A stretch of DNA of 64,000 bases from Streptomyces olindensis (GCA_000696115.1 JJOH01000005.1:238773-302772), one strand, 5' to 3'. Positions 32,879-41,781 are shown, counted from the stretch's first letter. A program made the numbers and translations. The notes: a model not told the origin generated them from the letters alone.

Positions 32879-33458
32879 CGGAGGTCCTCGTTTCGCGGGG
32901 CCAGTTCTGCAGCAGGACGTGCAGGGCGTCGATCGCCCGGTCCCAGGACGCCTGCACGTCACGGGGCGCACCGAAGGCGCCGGTGGACTCCAGGGCGCAG
33001 TAGCCGTGGAAGCTGCTGCGCAGCAGGCGGACGGCGTCGGTCAGGTCCGGTTCCTCCAGGCCGTAGGCGCGGAGCATGCCGTAGGTGATCTCGGCGGTGC
33101 GGCGCAGGACGGGGGAGTCGGCCACGAGGGCCTGGTCGACCTGGATCTGGGTCGCCGCGTACCGGCCCGGGTGCTCAAGGGCGTATCCACGGTAGGCGGC
33201 GGCGAAGGCGGCCAGCGAGTCCTTGCCGGACCGGCCGGCGACGGCCGCCGCGATGCGGTCGATCATCTCGCCCCCGGCCAGCAGGGCGACGCGGGTGCGC
33301 AGGTCCTGGAGGCTGCGGACGTGCGAGTACAGGCTCGCGTCCTTGACCCCGAAGTGCCGTGCCAGCGCGGAGACGGTGACCTTCTCGAAACCGATCTCGT
33401 CGGCGAGGTCCGCGGCGGCCGCGACGACCCGCTCGGCCGTGAGACCGGCTCTCGGCAT
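32871..33458 (-). CDS. TetR-family transcriptional regulator
   Basis: This 195-residue protein begins at the ATG at 33458 (MPRAGLTAERVVAAAADLAD), about 6 bases after GGAGG; a GTG at 33476 is less likely. The N-terminal helix-turn-helix (ALARHFGVKDASLYSHVRSL, residues 32-51) precedes a helical ligand-binding domain of the WHG type (SSFHGYCALE). TetR proteins repress until a small ligand binds. It overlaps the phosphotransferase gene downstream and is divergent from the CPBP protease gene at 33560. A CTAGGA/TCCTAG inverted repeat in the shared promoter is the candidate operator. Confidence 0.92.
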   Translation of the reverse strand: MPRAGLTAERVVAAAADLADEIGFEKVTVSALARHFGVKDASLYSHVRSLQDLRTRVALLAGGEMIDRIAAAVAGRSGKDSLAAFAAAYRGYALEHPGRYAATQIQVDQALVADSPVLRRTAEITYGMLRAYGLEEPDLTDAVRLLRSSFHGYCALESTGAFGAPRDVQASWDRAIDALHVLLQNWPRETRTSDA

Positions 33459-33484
33459 GGCAACCGCCTCCGTCACGGCCGGAC

Positions 33485-33509
33485 CTAGGACTTCTAGGCG
33501 GAATCCTAG
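33485..33509. promoter_or_regulatory. Candidate TetR operator between the TetR and CPBP genes
   Basis: CTAGGA (33485-33490) and TCCTAG (33504-33509) form an inverted repeat with 13 bases between, and partial TTC/GAA symmetry inside. It lies 27 bases from the TetR start and 51 from the CPBP start, well placed to repress both. Confidence 0.5.
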
Positions 33510-33559
33510 TACGTGTCCCGTGCATCCCCGGCTGCCGCGAGAGGGATCCTGGAACGACC

Positions 33560-34261
33560 ATGCCCATCGTCTGCGTCATCGCCGTCCTGGCCGCCGTGAA
33601 CCTGCTCAACAACTGGCTGCTTCGCGGGCCCGTCGCGTACGTCGTCGTCTGTGTGACCGCCACGGGCGTCCTGCTGCTGCTCGCCCGCTGGGACGGTCTC
33701 GCCCTGTCCGATCTGGGCCTGGACAGGGCGGGGGCACGCCGGGGACTGCGGTGGGTGCCCCTCCTGACCGGTGCCGTCCTGCTCGTCCTCGTGCTGCTCC
33801 TCGTCGTCCCGGCCGGCCAGGACGTGTTCCGGGACGCCAGAGCGGTCGACCTGTCCCTGGGGCAGGTGCTGTGGCGGGCGTTGGTACGGGTGCCCTTCGG
33901 CACCGTGCTGCTGGAGGAGACCGCCTTCCGCGGTGTGCTCTGGGCGATGATCCGGCGGCGGCGCGGAACGGCCTGGGCCACCGCCGTGTCGTCGCTGCTG
34001 TTCGGCCTGTGGCACATCATGCCCTCGCGTGGTCTCAACCGCTCCAACACCGCTGTGGGCGAGATCTTCGGCGGCGGCTCGGCGGGTGTCGTACCGGCCG
34101 TCACGGCGGCGATCGTGGCGATGATCGCCGCCGGGGCGGTCCTGTGCGAGCTGCGACGCCGTTCCGGCGGCCTGCTGGCGCCCGCGGCGCTGCACTGGGC
34201 GGTCAACGGCTTCAGCTACGCCTTCACCTGGGCGGCGGCCCGATGGTGGCTCCATGGCTGA
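33560..34261 (+). CDS. CPBP-family intramembrane metalloprotease (CAAX protease/self-immunity type)
   Basis: This 233-residue membrane protein has about six hydrophobic segments. The zinc-protease motifs are present: EETAFRG with Glu119, Glu120 and Arg124, FGLWHIMPS with His152, and a third conserved segment ALHWAVNGF with another His. Prokaryotic CPBP proteins cleave membrane peptides and are sometimes immunity proteins for bacteriocins. It is divergent from the TetR gene and probably under its control. The substrate is unknown. Confidence 0.88.
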   Translation: MPIVCVIAVLAAVNLLNNWLLRGPVAYVVVCVTATGVLLLLARWDGLALSDLGLDRAGARRGLRWVPLLTGAVLLVLVLLLVVPAGQDVFRDARAVDLSLGQVLWRALVRVPFGTVLLEETAFRGVLWAMIRRRRGTAWATAVSSLLFGLWHIMPSRGLNRSNTAVGEIFGGGSAGVVPAVTAAIVAMIAAGAVLCELRRRSGGLLAPAALHWAVNGFSYAFTWAAARWWLHG

Positions 34262-34328
34262 ACGGACGCGGGATCGCCACGTCGGCTCCGCCTGAAAGTC
34301 CTTCTGGAGACCCTTGCTGGAAGCCCTT

Positions 34329-35648
34329 TCAGCGGATCGGCGCGTACACCACCCCCAGCTTGTCGATCTCGTCGCCCGCGCGGCCCGTGAAACCCACGAT
34401 GTGGCGGCCGGCGGGGGCCGTGAAGGTCTTCGTGTCGGACGTGGCCGTGCCGGCGGACAGGGTGCGGCCCTTGTCCGTGGTGAAGGACGCCGAGAAGATC
34501 CGGGTCCGGCCGTCCTTCTGGCCCTGCGTCAGCTTCACCGAGGTCAGGTGCTCGCCGGGGGCCAGCCTGAGGGACGTCGCCGTGCCGCCCGTGCCGCCGT
34601 GGGTCAGGGTCGGGCCACCGTCGTGGGTGAGGGACACCCCGTCCAGGCGGGCGCTGCCGCGCAGCGTGAGCGTGCGGGGCGAGGGCGTCGCCGGCAGGTC
34701 GTCCGCGTCGTTGAACGCCGTGCCGTGCGGGCCGCCGAAGAAGTCGCTGGCGCGCAGGGCGGGGTCGAGCCTGTAGGAGAAGTCGACCCGGTGCGGGAAG
34801 TGGTCGGAGAGGTGCTTCCCGTCGGAGCGGAGGAAGGACGCCCAGTCGTTGTTGTAGCGGGTGGCGGTGAGGTTCACCAGCCTGCTGCCCCGGTAGAGGA
34901 CCTTGTCCACCACCTCGCAGTCGTTCGTCGGCGCGGCCGCGTCGCAGACCAGCGCGTCACCGCCCTGGGCCGGGGGTGTGCCGCCCTTGACCAGGTCCAC
35001 CCACGGGTCCTTCAGGCCGTTCTCCGACAGCAGGGTGCGGATGTTGTCGCCGGCGCGCGTGTACCGGGTGTTGGTGTCGCCCATGACGATCACCGCGTTG
35101 CCCGCGGAGTTGGCCTGGATGAAGTCGGACAGCTGCTCGATGTTGGCGCGGCGTGCGGCGAGGGCCGCGTCGTCCGAGTCGGCGTTGGTGTGGACGTTGT
35201 AGAGGTCGACGAAGACCCCCTCGGCCAGCCGCACCCGGGCCAGCGAGAAGCCCTTCGGCGTCAGGCAGTTGGTGCCGGTGCACTGGTTCCACCTGACGCG
35301 CTGGAAGTCCTCGAAGGAGTGGTTCGAGAGGGTGTTGAGGCCGTCGCCGAAGGCCGCGCCGCCGCTGGTCGCCGTGCGGTACGGGTGCTTGTCGTTGGCG
35401 TACAGCGAGGCGTGGTAGTTGAAGTCCTCCTGCACGTTGACGATGTCGTACGGCCCGAGCCGCTGCCCGATCAGCGGGGTGTTGGTCTCGGGGTCGCTGT
35501 CGCCGAGGCCGAGGGGCAGGCCCGCGATGTTGTAGGTGAGGACGTCGAAGGAGCCGGAGTCCGTGGCCGCCGCGGGCGCCGAGGAGGCGGCGGTCAGTCC
35601 GGTCAGGGTCAGGGCGGCGGCGGTGAAGGTGCCGAGGAGTCGTCTCAT
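34329..35648 (-). CDS. Secreted endonuclease/exonuclease/phosphatase-family protein with jacalin-like C-terminal domain
   Basis: This 439-residue protein starts at the ATG at 35648 with a Sec signal (MRRLLGTFTAAALTLTGLTA). The EEP domain (about 33-295) shows LTYNIAG, the metal-binding Glu in VNVQEDFN, the YNVHTNAD and VIVMGDTNTRYT segments and the catalytic LSDHFPHRV. These motifs are shared by DNase I, phosphodiesterases and sphingomyelinases. The last 100 residues (SLTHDGGPTLTHGGTGGTAT and GDEIDKLGVVY) look like a jacalin-type lectin module. It would act outside the cell on nucleic acid or phospholipid. It is divergent from the PHP phosphoesterase at 35897, so the pair may serve phosphate scavenging. 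Confidence 0.85.
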   Translation of the reverse strand: MRRLLGTFTAAALTLTGLTAASSAPAAATDSGSFDVLTYNIAGLPLGLGDSDPETNTPLIGQRLGPYDIVNVQEDFNYHASLYANDKHPYRTATSGGAAFGDGLNTLSNHSFEDFQRVRWNQCTGTNCLTPKGFSLARVRLAEGVFVDLYNVHTNADSDDAALAARRANIEQLSDFIQANSAGNAVIVMGDTNTRYTRAGDNIRTLLSENGLKDPWVDLVKGGTPPAQGGDALVCDAAAPTNDCEVVDKVLYRGSRLVNLTATRYNNDWASFLRSDGKHLSDHFPHRVDFSYRLDPALRASDFFGGPHGTAFNDADDLPATPSPRTLTLRGSARLDGVSLTHDGGPTLTHGGTGGTATSLRLAPGEHLTSVKLTQGQKDGRTRIFSASFTTDKGRTLSAGTATSDTKTFTAPAGRHIVGFTGRAGDEIDKLGVVYAPIR

Positions 35649-35896
35649 GGGGGGTGTCTCCGGTCGGAGGAGGCAGAGAGGAACGTGAACGGTGCTCAGA
35701 TTCGTTGTCAACGAGTGTGACGGACAAGGCCAGTTGAGGAAACAGTGAGAGATGAGGCGAGCCGCCGCGCCCGGGTCGTCCGCCGATCACCCTCTGGTCG
35801 TTCAACGTTCATGTTTCGCCCCGATCCTCCACACGCGGCGCGGTCACGCGCCGCGGAAGGCAGCCGCGGACGGCAGCGGCACACAGGAGGCGCTTC

Positions 35897-37597
35897 ATGG
35901 GACACGGGCACGCACACGGGCATCACCACCACGGGCACGACCACGACCACGCGCACGAGGCCGCGCCGGCCCTGCCCGCCGCCTTCGACCCCGCCGTCCC
36001 GGACGAGGCCCTCAGCCCCGAACAGCGCTCGCGCCGCTCGCTGCTGCGCCGCGCCGGACTGCTCGGCGCGGGCCTGGCGGCCGGCAGCGTCCTCGGTGGG
36101 GCGACGCCCGCCGCCGCCTCCGCCGGCCGCCGTCGCAGCGGCTTCCTCTGGCTGGCCGGCGACCACCACATCCATACCCAGTACAGCAACGACGGCAAGT
36201 ACCGCGTCGTCGACCAGGTCCGCCAGGGCGCCCGGCACGGCATGGACTGGCTGGTCATCACCGACCACGGCAACGCCACCCACGCGAGGATCGGCGTCGA
36301 GAAGGTCAACCCGGACATCAAGGAGGCCCGGGCCGCCCACGAGGACACCCTCGTCTTCCAGGGCCTGGAGTGGAACATCCCGGCCGCCGAGCACGGCACG
36401 GTCTTCGTGCACCCCGGCAGGAACGAGGTCGCCGTCCTCAAGCAGTTCGAGACCGACTACGACGGCAGCGTGAAAGGCGCCTCCGACTCCACGCCCGCCA
36501 ACGAGGCGCTGGCCGTCGCGGGCCTGAACTTCCTCGCCGACCAGGTCCGGCGGCGCAAGGTCAAGGACGCCCTGATGCTCGCCAACCACCCGGCACGGCG
36601 CGGCGTCGACTCCCCGCACGAGATCCGCGCCTGGCGCGACGCCACCGGCACCCGGCACCGGATCGCCGTCGGCTTCGAGGGCGCCCCCGGCCACCAGGCC
36701 GCCGGCCTCCCCGCCCCGCTCGGCATGGCCCGCTCCCGCGGCCTCTACGACAACAACCCCGGCCCCAACTCCTTCCCCGGCTACCCGCCGGAGAGCTACC
36801 GCACCTGGGGCGGATTCGACTGGATGACCGCCACCGTCGGCGGCCTGTGGGACAGCCTCCTCGCCGAGGGCAAGCCCTGGTGGATCACCGCCAACTCCGA
36901 CTCCCACCAGGTCTACGCCGACACCGCCGTGCGCGGCGGCCCCGACAGCGACTACGCGGCCAACGGCAGGCACACCGACCCGGTCTACGGCGGGAAGATC
37001 GACCTCACCCAGGGCGACTACTGGCCCGGCCAGTACAGCCGCACCCACGTGGGCGCGGACGGCTTCTCGTACGCCGCCGTCATGGACGGCATCCGCGCCG
37101 GTCGCCTCTGGGTCGACCACGGGCAGCTCGTCAGCGCCCTGGACATCCGCGTCACCGGCGGCGGACGCTGGGCCACGCTCGGCGGCGCCCTGCACGTGAA
37201 GAAGGGCACCAAGGTCACCCTGACCGTGGACGTGGTTCCGGCCGGCGGCCCCAACTGGGCCGGGTTCGTACCCGAACTGGCCCGCGTCGACGTCATCCAG
37301 GGCGATGTGACGGGCTCGGTCGCGGACCGGGACACGTTCACGGCGCCGACCGCCAAGGTCGTCAAGGCCTACGACGTCAGCGGGGCCACGGACATCACCC
37401 GCCTCACCTTCGACCTCGGCAGGGTGGAGAAGCCCGTGTACGTCCGGCTGCGCGGCACCGACGGCAACCGCTCCGCCGTCGGCGCGCTGGGCGCGTCCGT
37501 CGACCCGGCGGGCCCCGCCCTCGACCTCGCCGGCGACGCCGACCCGTGGCGTGACCTGTGGTTCTACACCAACCCCGTGTGGGTCCTGCCCTCGTGA
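35897..37597 (+). CDS. Tat-exported PHP-domain metal-dependent phosphoesterase with His-rich N-terminus
   Basis: This 566-residue protein starts at the ATG at 35897, after AGGAGG. Eleven of its first 20 residues are His, in front of a Tat signal (SRRSLLRRAGLLGAG, about residues 47-61). The PHP catalytic domain follows, with motif I GDHHIHTQYSND, motif II VITDHGN, and later metal ligands in ANHPARRG and NSDSHQVY. A beta-rich C-terminal region begins near 400. PHP proteins are trinuclear metal phosphoesterases. The His-rich leader stays on the cytoplasmic side of the twin-arginine motif before export, where it might bind metal for cofactor loading. The gene is coupled (GTGA) to the next one. 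Confidence 0.87.
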   Translation: MGHGHAHGHHHHGHDHDHAHEAAPALPAAFDPAVPDEALSPEQRSRRSLLRRAGLLGAGLAAGSVLGGATPAAASAGRRRSGFLWLAGDHHIHTQYSNDGKYRVVDQVRQGARHGMDWLVITDHGNATHARIGVEKVNPDIKEARAAHEDTLVFQGLEWNIPAAEHGTVFVHPGRNEVAVLKQFETDYDGSVKGASDSTPANEALAVAGLNFLADQVRRRKVKDALMLANHPARRGVDSPHEIRAWRDATGTRHRIAVGFEGAPGHQAAGLPAPLGMARSRGLYDNNPGPNSFPGYPPESYRTWGGFDWMTATVGGLWDSLLAEGKPWWITANSDSHQVYADTAVRGGPDSDYAANGRHTDPVYGGKIDLTQGDYWPGQYSRTHVGADGFSYAAVMDGIRAGRLWVDHGQLVSALDIRVTGGGRWATLGGALHVKKGTKVTLTVDVVPAGGPNWAGFVPELARVDVIQGDVTGSVADRDTFTAPTAKVVKAYDVSGATDITRLTFDLGRVEKPVYVRLRGTDGNRSAVGALGASVDPAGPALDLAGDADPWRDLWFYTNPVWVLPS

Positions 37598-38106
37598 CGC
37601 CGTACGCCCTCACCGTGGACGCGGGGACCAGGGAGCTGCGCGCGGCGGACCACCTGCTGCGCTCCCTGGCCGCCGAACTCGCCCTGCCCGAGGACGCTTT
37701 CGCCTGCACGCACCTGGTGCGCGGCGCCCGCCCCCGGGTCGTGCTGTCCCTCACCCTGCCGTCGGAGCCGCTCCTGAGCACCGCCCTGGAGCGGCTCACG
37801 GCCGGGGGACACGCGGTGACGCGCGGCGTGCCCGACCCGGTGGGGCGCGCCGTGCTCTACCCGGGCGTCGCGTCCCTCACCGGCACGCTGACGGTCGGGG
37901 ACGTGCTGTCCCGGTCCGCGATCGACCGCGTGACCCTCCTCGGCGCGCCGGAGCCACCCGCCCCGGACACGCCGCTGACGACACGCGACCACGTACGCCC
38001 GCAGTGGCAGGACGGCGCGCTCGTCCTGACGGCGATGCCGGCCGCGGGCGGCACCCTCGTCCCCTTCGAGGTCCCGGACCCGACACCGTGCTGCGCGGAC
38101 CACTGA
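37594..38106 (+). CDS. Hypothetical protein, coupled to the PHP gene
   Basis: This 170-residue protein starts at a GTG overlapping the PHP stop. I recognise no family. It is soluble, with no signal peptide or membrane helix. The sequence alternates alpha/beta segments (RELRAADHLLRSLAAELALP, then DAFACTHLVRGARPRVVLSL) and ends in CCADH. Tight coupling means it is made with the PHP phosphoesterase and perhaps assists it. Confidence 0.6.
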   Translation: MTPYALTVDAGTRELRAADHLLRSLAAELALPEDAFACTHLVRGARPRVVLSLTLPSEPLLSTALERLTAGGHAVTRGVPDPVGRAVLYPGVASLTGTLTVGDVLSRSAIDRVTLLGAPEPPAPDTPLTTRDHVRPQWQDGALVLTAMPAAGGTLVPFEVPDPTPCCADH

Positions 38107-38134
38107 CACCATCCGGCGGACCGCCCGGTGCCGT

Positions 38135-38902
38135 TCAGGGCCGGCGCAGCAACTCCAGGTCGGTGCCCCAGGAGTCGAGGACCCGGTCGTGGCCGGCCCG
38201 GCGTGCCGCCTCCTCGACGTCGGTGAACAGGGCGCGCTGGGTCGCCGGGTCGCCGTCGGCCAGAACGCGGCGCAGGACCGGCAGGAGCCGGTCCGCGTCC
38301 CACCGGGCGGCACCGAGCGGCTGCCGTTCCAGCTCCCACCGGAGGTACTTGTTGTAGGGCCGCACCCGGCGGTGCAGGGCGAAGAGCACCTCCAGGGCGT
38401 ACGGGACGGACTCGGCGGCGTCCAGGTGGCCCATGCCGGGGCGGCCGTCGCGGTAGCTCTTCAACGAGCGGTAGGTCTGGTTCACGTAGGCGTCGAGCCA
38501 GCCGTCGACGGCGGCCCGGGCCTCCTCGGCGCCCAGCGTCCGCTTCTCGTCGAGGATCCGGGCGATCGCCCCGTCCAGCCGGTCGAGCAGCACCTCGGCG
38601 TGGACGTACGCGTACCGCGCGAAGCTGTCCGGGCGGCCCGGCATGCCGCGCGTGCGGAACTCCGCCAGCGGGATGACCACGAGGTCCAGGTGGGCGGAAC
38701 GGAACCAGTCCAACTCGGCGATCGGCGAGGCGTGCCGGTCCTCCAGGATCACGTGCAGGTCGTAGTCGGAGTGGACGGTCGGCATGCCCGCGTGGACGCG
38801 GGAGCCGCTGAGGACCAGTCCGACGACGCCGGGATCGGCGGCCGCCCGTGCGGTGAAGGCGGCGAGGGTCTCGTCAGGGGTGCTGCCCAGGGTGATGTGC
38901 AT
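38135..38902 (-). CDS. Nucleotidyltransferase-domain protein
   Basis: This 255-residue protein starts at the ATG at 38902, 6 bases after GGAGAG. The pol-beta-like nucleotidyltransferase core shows LVLSGSRVHAGMPTVHSDYD, that is GSxxxG followed by the metal-binding DxD-like SDYDLHV, and a third carboxylate in HLDLVVIPL. A helical C-terminal half follows. Kanamycin- and lincosamide-nucleotidyltransferases share this architecture, but so do many uncharacterised proteins. It converges with the hypothetical gene and is divergent from the MFS gene. A resistance role is possible and unproven. Confidence 0.8.
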   Translation of the reverse strand: MHITLGSTPDETLAAFTARAAADPGVVGLVLSGSRVHAGMPTVHSDYDLHVILEDRHASPIAELDWFRSAHLDLVVIPLAEFRTRGMPGRPDSFARYAYVHAEVLLDRLDGAIARILDEKRTLGAEEARAAVDGWLDAYVNQTYRSLKSYRDGRPGMGHLDAAESVPYALEVLFALHRRVRPYNKYLRWELERQPLGAARWDADRLLPVLRRVLADGDPATQRALFTDVEEAARRAGHDRVLDSWGTDLELLRRP

Positions 38903-39018
38903 GGTGATCTCTCCGTGCGCGACGGCAGGGGGACGGGTCGGGTTCGCGTCTGCGGTGTGCGGACACCGCGGGGGGGGGATCACCTCACGGCGGGGACGCT
39001 ACTCCGCCAACACCGCCC

Positions 39019-39030
39019 ACCGGTACCGGT
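39019..39030. promoter_or_regulatory. Perfect palindrome ACCGGTACCGGT
   Basis: A 12-bp self-complementary sequence in the divergent region between the nucleotidyltransferase and MFS genes, 60 bases before the MFS start. It could be an operator for one or both. Confidence 0.4.
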
Positions 39031-39089
39031 TTTCGCCGGGAGCCATAGGGTTGCCGGGGACGCGGGACTCGGGACGCGGGGGAGGCGGC

Positions 39090-40373
39090 ATGACCCACGA
39101 GGCGGCGCGGCGCGAGGACGAGCCGGGCGGCAGTGCCGCCGCGGCAGCCGACGGGGAGTTACCCGGTGCCCGGCCGCTGTGGCGGCAGCGCGACTTCGGC
39201 GTCTTCTGGGTCGCGCAGACCCTCTCCGTGCTCGGCGACTCCTTCGCGCTGATCGCCCTGCCCCTGCTGGTCCTCCAATCCACGGGCTCGGTCGCCCGCA
39301 TGGGCCTGCTCACGGCCGTGGGCGGGGCGGCCGCGGTCGTGGCGGCCGTGTTCGCCGGGGCGGTGGTGGACCGGGTGGACCGGCGCCGGCTGCTCATCGC
39401 CTGCGACCTGGCACGCATGGTGCTCTACGGGGTGATCCCGCTGGTGTGGCTGTTCGGCCCGCAGATCTGGCTGCTGTACGCGGTACTGCCGCTGTGCGAG
39501 GCCCTCGGCATGCTCTTCGCGGTCGGCTACGTCACTGTCGTACGCGGCCTGGTCGGGACCGAGCGGCTCACCGAGGCCAACGGGCGCCTCAACGCCACCG
39601 CCGCGGCGGCGGGCGTCCTCGGGCCGCTGTGCGCGGGGCTGGTCGCCGCCTGGTCCGGGCCGGCCGCCGCGGTCGGCGTGGACGCGGCCAGCTTCGGGGT
39701 GTCGGCCGCGTGCCTGTTCCTCGTCCGGTTCCGGGCACGCCCGGGCGACGAGCGGACGGGCCGGCGCGCCGGACTGTGGCAGGACCTGCGCACCGGCGTC
39801 GCCTTCCTCCTCGGCCACCCCGTGCTGCGCTCCCTCACCGTCCTGCTGTTCGGGTTCAGCTTCCTCACCCTCGGCCTGAACGACCTGGTCATCTACCACC
39901 TCAAGCACGACCTCGGCCACGACGACGGCACGGTCGGCACCGTCATGGCGGTCGGCGCGCTCGGCACCATCACCGGCGCCCTGCTGGTGGCCCGGGTCCG
40001 CCGCCGTCTCGGCTTCGGACCGACGTGGACCGGCTCGGTCGCGGTGTGCGGCCTCGCCTTCGCCGGGCTCGGCTGGGCCCGCGACGTCCCGGTCGTCGCG
40101 GTCCTGAGCGCCGCCTTCCTCGCCTGCGCCGGCATGGCCGGCACCTGCTCGATGTCCCTGCGCCAGGAGGTCACCCCCGAACCCCTCCTCGGCCGGGTCA
40201 CCTCCGCCTTCTGGACCCTTCAGTACGCGGCGGCACCGGTCGGCGCGGCCCTGCTCACCTGGGCCGCCGAGGAGCGGGGCACGGCGCCGGTCGCCCTGGC
40301 CGCCGGGGCGGCCTGCGTCCTGCTCGCCGTGGCCGCGCTGTTCACCCCCGTGCGGCGAGCGGGCCGGGGCTGA
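39090..40373 (+). CDS. MFS transporter
   Basis: This 427-residue membrane protein starts at the ATG at 39090 just after GGGGGAGGC. A 40-residue cytoplasmic leader is followed by about twelve helices. DRVDRRRLLIACDLARM is the conserved loop 2-3 motif, and LRQEVTPEPLLGRVTSAFWT near residue 350 is typical of the macrolide-efflux-like MFS_3 group. It probably exports a drug-like compound by proton antiport. It shares a divergent promoter region with the nucleotidyltransferase gene, which together suggest a small resistance locus. Confidence 0.88.
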   Translation: MTHEAARREDEPGGSAAAAADGELPGARPLWRQRDFGVFWVAQTLSVLGDSFALIALPLLVLQSTGSVARMGLLTAVGGAAAVVAAVFAGAVVDRVDRRRLLIACDLARMVLYGVIPLVWLFGPQIWLLYAVLPLCEALGMLFAVGYVTVVRGLVGTERLTEANGRLNATAAAAGVLGPLCAGLVAAWSGPAAAVGVDAASFGVSAACLFLVRFRARPGDERTGRRAGLWQDLRTGVAFLLGHPVLRSLTVLLFGFSFLTLGLNDLVIYHLKHDLGHDDGTVGTVMAVGALGTITGALLVARVRRRLGFGPTWTGSVAVCGLAFAGLGWARDVPVVAVLSAAFLACAGMAGTCSMSLRQEVTPEPLLGRVTSAFWTLQYAAAPVGAALLTWAAEERGTAPVALAAGAACVLLAVAALFTPVRRAGRG

Positions 40374-40383
40374 CGGGGCACAC

Positions 40384-40403
40384 CGGTGCGGATGCCGGTG
40401 CCG
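40384..40403. terminator. Possible bidirectional terminator between convergent MFS and AraC genes
   Basis: CACCGG and CCGGTG flank an 8-base loop in the 36-bp gap between the two stop codons, with GCAC/GTGC able to extend the stem imperfectly. Confidence 0.4.
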
Positions 40404-40409
40404 TGCTCG

Positions 40410-41384
40410 TCAAGAACCCTGTTCCTGCAGACTGGCCCGGTACACGGTGGGCGTCACGCCTGTCGCGGCCTTGAAGGCGCGGGTGAAGTCCGAGGCCCGC
40501 GGAAAGCCCCATCGGGCACCGACACTGCCGACCGGCACGGCGCGCAGGCCGGGGTCGGCCAGGTCCCTGCGGCAGCGGTTGATCCGTTCGCCGCGGATCA
40601 TTCCGCTCACGGTCTCACCGCGCGCCTGGAAGATGCGGTGCAGGGTTCGCGTGGAGATGCAGTGTGCCGCGGCGACAGCGGGCGGCGTGAGGTCGGGGTC
40701 GTCCACATGGCGGCGGATGAACGCGACGATCTCGTGGTAGAGGGCTTCGGTGCGTGCCTCCGGTGTCAGCGCGGACGTCTGCTCGCACTGCCGGGCGACG
40801 ACAGCGGCCGCGAGATCCACGATCGTCGTGCCGAGCCTGGCGCGATCCCGGTCGGTGAGGTCGGTCTCCGTGTCGGCCAGGGCCCTGAGCGTCTGCCGGA
40901 AGACATGACCGATGCCGGACCCCGACAGGCTCGACCCGCACAAGGGGGCGACCATCTTCTCGGGCAGCGGCATCACTTCCCGGGGGAACTGCACCAGGAG
41001 CGAGCCGCCTGCCCGCCCGTCGGTTCCGACCGAGGCTTCGAAGGGCCGGGAACTGTCGTAGAAGATCATCTCGCCCGGTTCGAGGGACGTGCGGTGACCG
41101 GCCTGTTCCATGCCCTGCCGCCCAGTGGTGATCACGGCGAGCTGGTACAGCTCCGGGTCCGACTGCCGGACCAGGCGGGGCGAGCGGTAGCAGGAGAAGG
41201 GGGCGAACACGTTCGCGGAGAGCTGGGCCGGCCCCAGCTCCATGACAGAGATGCGCGCCGCGAAGCGTTCGGGCTCGGCGACCCGGCAGCGCTTCGGCAC
41301 CAAGGCCAGCGCCGCGGCCTCCATCCACGCCGCGGTCTTCTCGTCCCGCAGCAGGCCGTCCGTATCCAGCACCGTCCTGAACAC
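40410..41384 (-). CDS. AraC-family transcriptional regulator
   Basis: This 324-residue protein has an N-terminal AraC_binding_2 domain (about 40-210, with EPGEMIFYDSSRPFEASVGT) and a C-terminal double helix-turn-helix (about 215-315, with AAHCISTRTLHRIFQARGET and RWGFPRASDFTRAFKAATGV). I prefer the GTG at 41384, preceded by GGGGG, over a TTG eight codons earlier. Related proteins include FeaR-type activators. No obvious metabolic target gene adjoins: downstream is the convergent MFS gene, and upstream is a 400-bp region with a 27-bp palindrome. Confidence 0.85.
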   Translation of the reverse strand: MFRTVLDTDGLLRDEKTAAWMEAAALALVPKRCRVAEPERFAARISVMELGPAQLSANVFAPFSCYRSPRLVRQSDPELYQLAVITTGRQGMEQAGHRTSLEPGEMIFYDSSRPFEASVGTDGRAGGSLLVQFPREVMPLPEKMVAPLCGSSLSGSGIGHVFRQTLRALADTETDLTDRDRARLGTTIVDLAAAVVARQCEQTSALTPEARTEALYHEIVAFIRRHVDDPDLTPPAVAAAHCISTRTLHRIFQARGETVSGMIRGERINRCRRDLADPGLRAVPVGSVGARWGFPRASDFTRAFKAATGVTPTVYRASLQEQGS

Positions 41385-41522
41385 AAGCAGCCCCCGGTCA
41401 GTCCCCAACAGCCCAGGGCCGATCCCCGGCCCGCGTCACCACAATCGCACGGAAAGGCACCATCTGCGTCAACTATCCCCGGCCGACCGGAGGTTACACC
41501 GAGCGGAACCGTCGGAAGTCAG

Positions 41523-41567
41523 CCTTGTTGGCGCTGAGCGCCAACAAGGGAGGCACTGAGCGCTAAC
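41523..41567. promoter_or_regulatory. 27-bp palindrome plus repeated half-site upstream of the AraC gene
   Basis: CCTTGTTGGCGCT (41523-41535), one base, then its exact complement (41537-41549). The half-site CTGAGCGCCAAC at 41534-41545 recurs as CTGAGCGCTAAC at 41556-41567, 22 bases on. As DNA it looks like a regulator-binding cluster; as RNA it would form a 13-bp hairpin with an impossibly small loop, which favours a DNA role. The rest of 41385-41751 holds no gene I can support. Confidence 0.6.
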
Positions 41568-41751
41568 GACAGGGCCGCGGCCCGGCGGCATGCTGATACC
41601 GCGTGCCGACGCGCCACCGGGTGCGCCGCCTTCGAGGGGCACCGACCGGGGCGGTGGCGACGCGTCGGCCTACGGGGGGGCCGGCGCGTCGGACACCCCG
41701 GGCACAGCGGCGGGGGAGGCTATGCGAGGGTGGCGTGCCCGCACGAGGAAG

Positions 41752-41781
41752 GGAGGGCCCGCAGGTGGCTGCGGGCCCTCC
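41752..41781 (-). terminator. Strong hairpin ending the ABC-2 exporter operon
   Basis: GGAGGGCCCGCAG (41752-41764) pairs perfectly with CTGCGGGCCCTCC (41769-41781) across a 4-base loop. It lies 22 bases past the stop of the last gene of the leftward operon, as expected for a terminator. Confidence 0.8.

Noticed and set aside
35649..35896. PHO boxes between the EEP and PHP genes
   Set aside because: GTTCACG and GTTCA fragments occur, but I find no 11-base tandem arrangement that fits the PhoP consensus.
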